Translations under genes and position numbers: made by a program
Assembly: GCF_000688655.1 (NCBI RefSeq)
Contig: NZ_JIBO01000004.1
Location: 393,455-399,226 of the forward strand
Reading direction: 5' to 3'
Origin: Lonsdalea quercina subsp. quercina
GTDB taxonomy: Bacteria > Pseudomonadota > Gammaproteobacteria > Enterobacterales > Enterobacteriaceae
DNA length: 5,772 nt
Part shown: positions 5,342 to 5,772 of the stretch, piece by piece
Position numbering within the stretch: the first letter of the stretch is position 1
How the letters are laid out: each line of letters opens with the position of its first letter
The notes under the pieces: model-generated
The model's input: only the letters and a program-made list of their open reading frames with translations
The model's database searches: none
Told to the model about the DNA's origin: nothing

Positions 5342-5772
5342 TCATTCAGCCACAGTGCGTATCAGCAGTTGGCCATGTTCAACGGTGATAACAACCGGTG
5401 TATCGGTCCCAAATCTTGCCGCTTCCAACCAGTGGCCCTTGAGGTGCAGGCTGGGGCTGCGGCTGTAATAGCGCGTCATGTCATTGCGGTCGGCGTGACG
5501 GCGGCTGACATAGCCGACCTTCCGGCGTCGTAATGCTGGGGGTATGGCGGGTTCTGACTTACAACCGCGTTCAGTAATCTTTTTAGCCTGGTACTTCAGT
5601 ATCATCCCATCCAGTAACGCCTTGATAATACGGCGCTCTTCTTCGGGCATCCCGCTGACGGCCTCAAACTGCAACGCCAAATCATCAGACGGGCCACGCT
5701 CGTGGTCATCAAACACCAGTCCATCCAGCGAGACATGCAACACTTTAGCCAGCCTGATGAGGGCGTCTAAGG
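5342..5772 (-). CDS. symE: XRE-type regulator fused in frame to a SymE-family toxin; 5'-partial
   Basis: The minus frame is open from the right edge and runs without a stop to TGA at 5344-5342; GTG at 5743 is internal. The first about 64 codons read LDALIRLAKVLHVSLD, GLVFDDHERGPSDD, LQFEAVSGMPEEERR and MILKYQAKK, the C-terminal half of a small XRE-family helix-turn-helix protein whose DNA-binding helices lie beyond the edge. From ITERGCKSEP (ATT at 5578-5576) onward the 78 codons are SymE: KVGYVSRRHADRND, RYYSRSPSLHLKGHWLEAA, TPVVITVEHGQLLIR, all in frame. The matching position in the other symE copy is its ATG start, and that copy has a separate regulator stop and spacer. Here both are gone, joining the proteins. 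SymE alone is about 77-80 residues, so this domain is complete. Whether the product is regulator, toxin or both is unknown; weak internal initiation at ATT is a possible alternative. Confidence 0.8.
   Translation of the reverse strand, partial: LDALIRLAKVLHVSLDGLVFDDHERGPSDDLALQFEAVSGMPEEERRIIKALLDGMILKYQAKKITERGCKSEPAIPPALRRRKVGYVSRRHADRNDMTRYYSRSPSLHLKGHWLEAARFGTDTPVVITVEHGQLLIRTVAE

Overview
The window is a mosaic from the 3' end of a contact-dependent inhibition / filamentous haemagglutinin (CdiA/FhaB-type) locus. The protein styles (VENN pretoxin region, SymE-family toxins, an XRE-type regulator, KptA) suggest an enterobacterium, and I lean towards the soft-rot group (Pectobacterium/Dickeya) from recall. 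The species cannot be fixed from sequence alone. Base composition is patchy: G+C-rich in the haemagglutinin backbone and A+T-rich in the toxin, immunity and kptA stretches, as expected where toxin modules are exchanged.

Layout, left to right. (1) 2-1768 (+): the C-terminal part of a large CdiA-like exoprotein, open at the left edge, with a VENN motif, a four-cysteine segment and a C-terminal ParB-like putative nuclease domain. (2) 1769-2167 (+): its probable SUKH/SMI1-like immunity gene, starting on the base after the toxin stop. (3) 2168-2710 (-): intact kptA (RNA 2'-phosphotransferase), convergent with the immunity gene with no gap. An intrinsic terminator for the immunity transcript lies inside kptA. 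(4) 2725-3185 (-): a decayed cassette made of a terminator, a frameshifted symE and the last codons of an XRE-type regulator. (5) 3186-3299: the end of one IS3-family element, fused to (6) 3299-3850 (+), an internal slice of a second CdiA/FhaB gene. That slice is fused to (7) about 3851-4912 (+), a second, 5'-truncated and multiply mutated IS3-family element. (8) 4913-5075 (+): the last 53 codons of another toxin module, followed by (9) 5078-5302 (+), a small intact candidate immunity gene. (10) 5303-5336: a strong bidirectional terminator. (11) 5342-5772 (-): an XRE-type regulator fused in frame to SymE, open at the right edge.

Functionally, the left part is a deployable toxin with its immunity gene. 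The right part is the wreck of a second (orphan) CdiA module, in which insertion sequences and deletions removed most of the toxin while the immunity reading frame survived. A terminator-symE-regulator cassette occurs twice, at both ends of the orphan module, and may be the conserved block around which modules are exchanged. The most unusual points are the regulator-SymE fusion, the terminator embedded in kptA, and kptA itself sitting directly against a toxin/immunity pair. I see no RNA genes, CRISPR arrays or origins.
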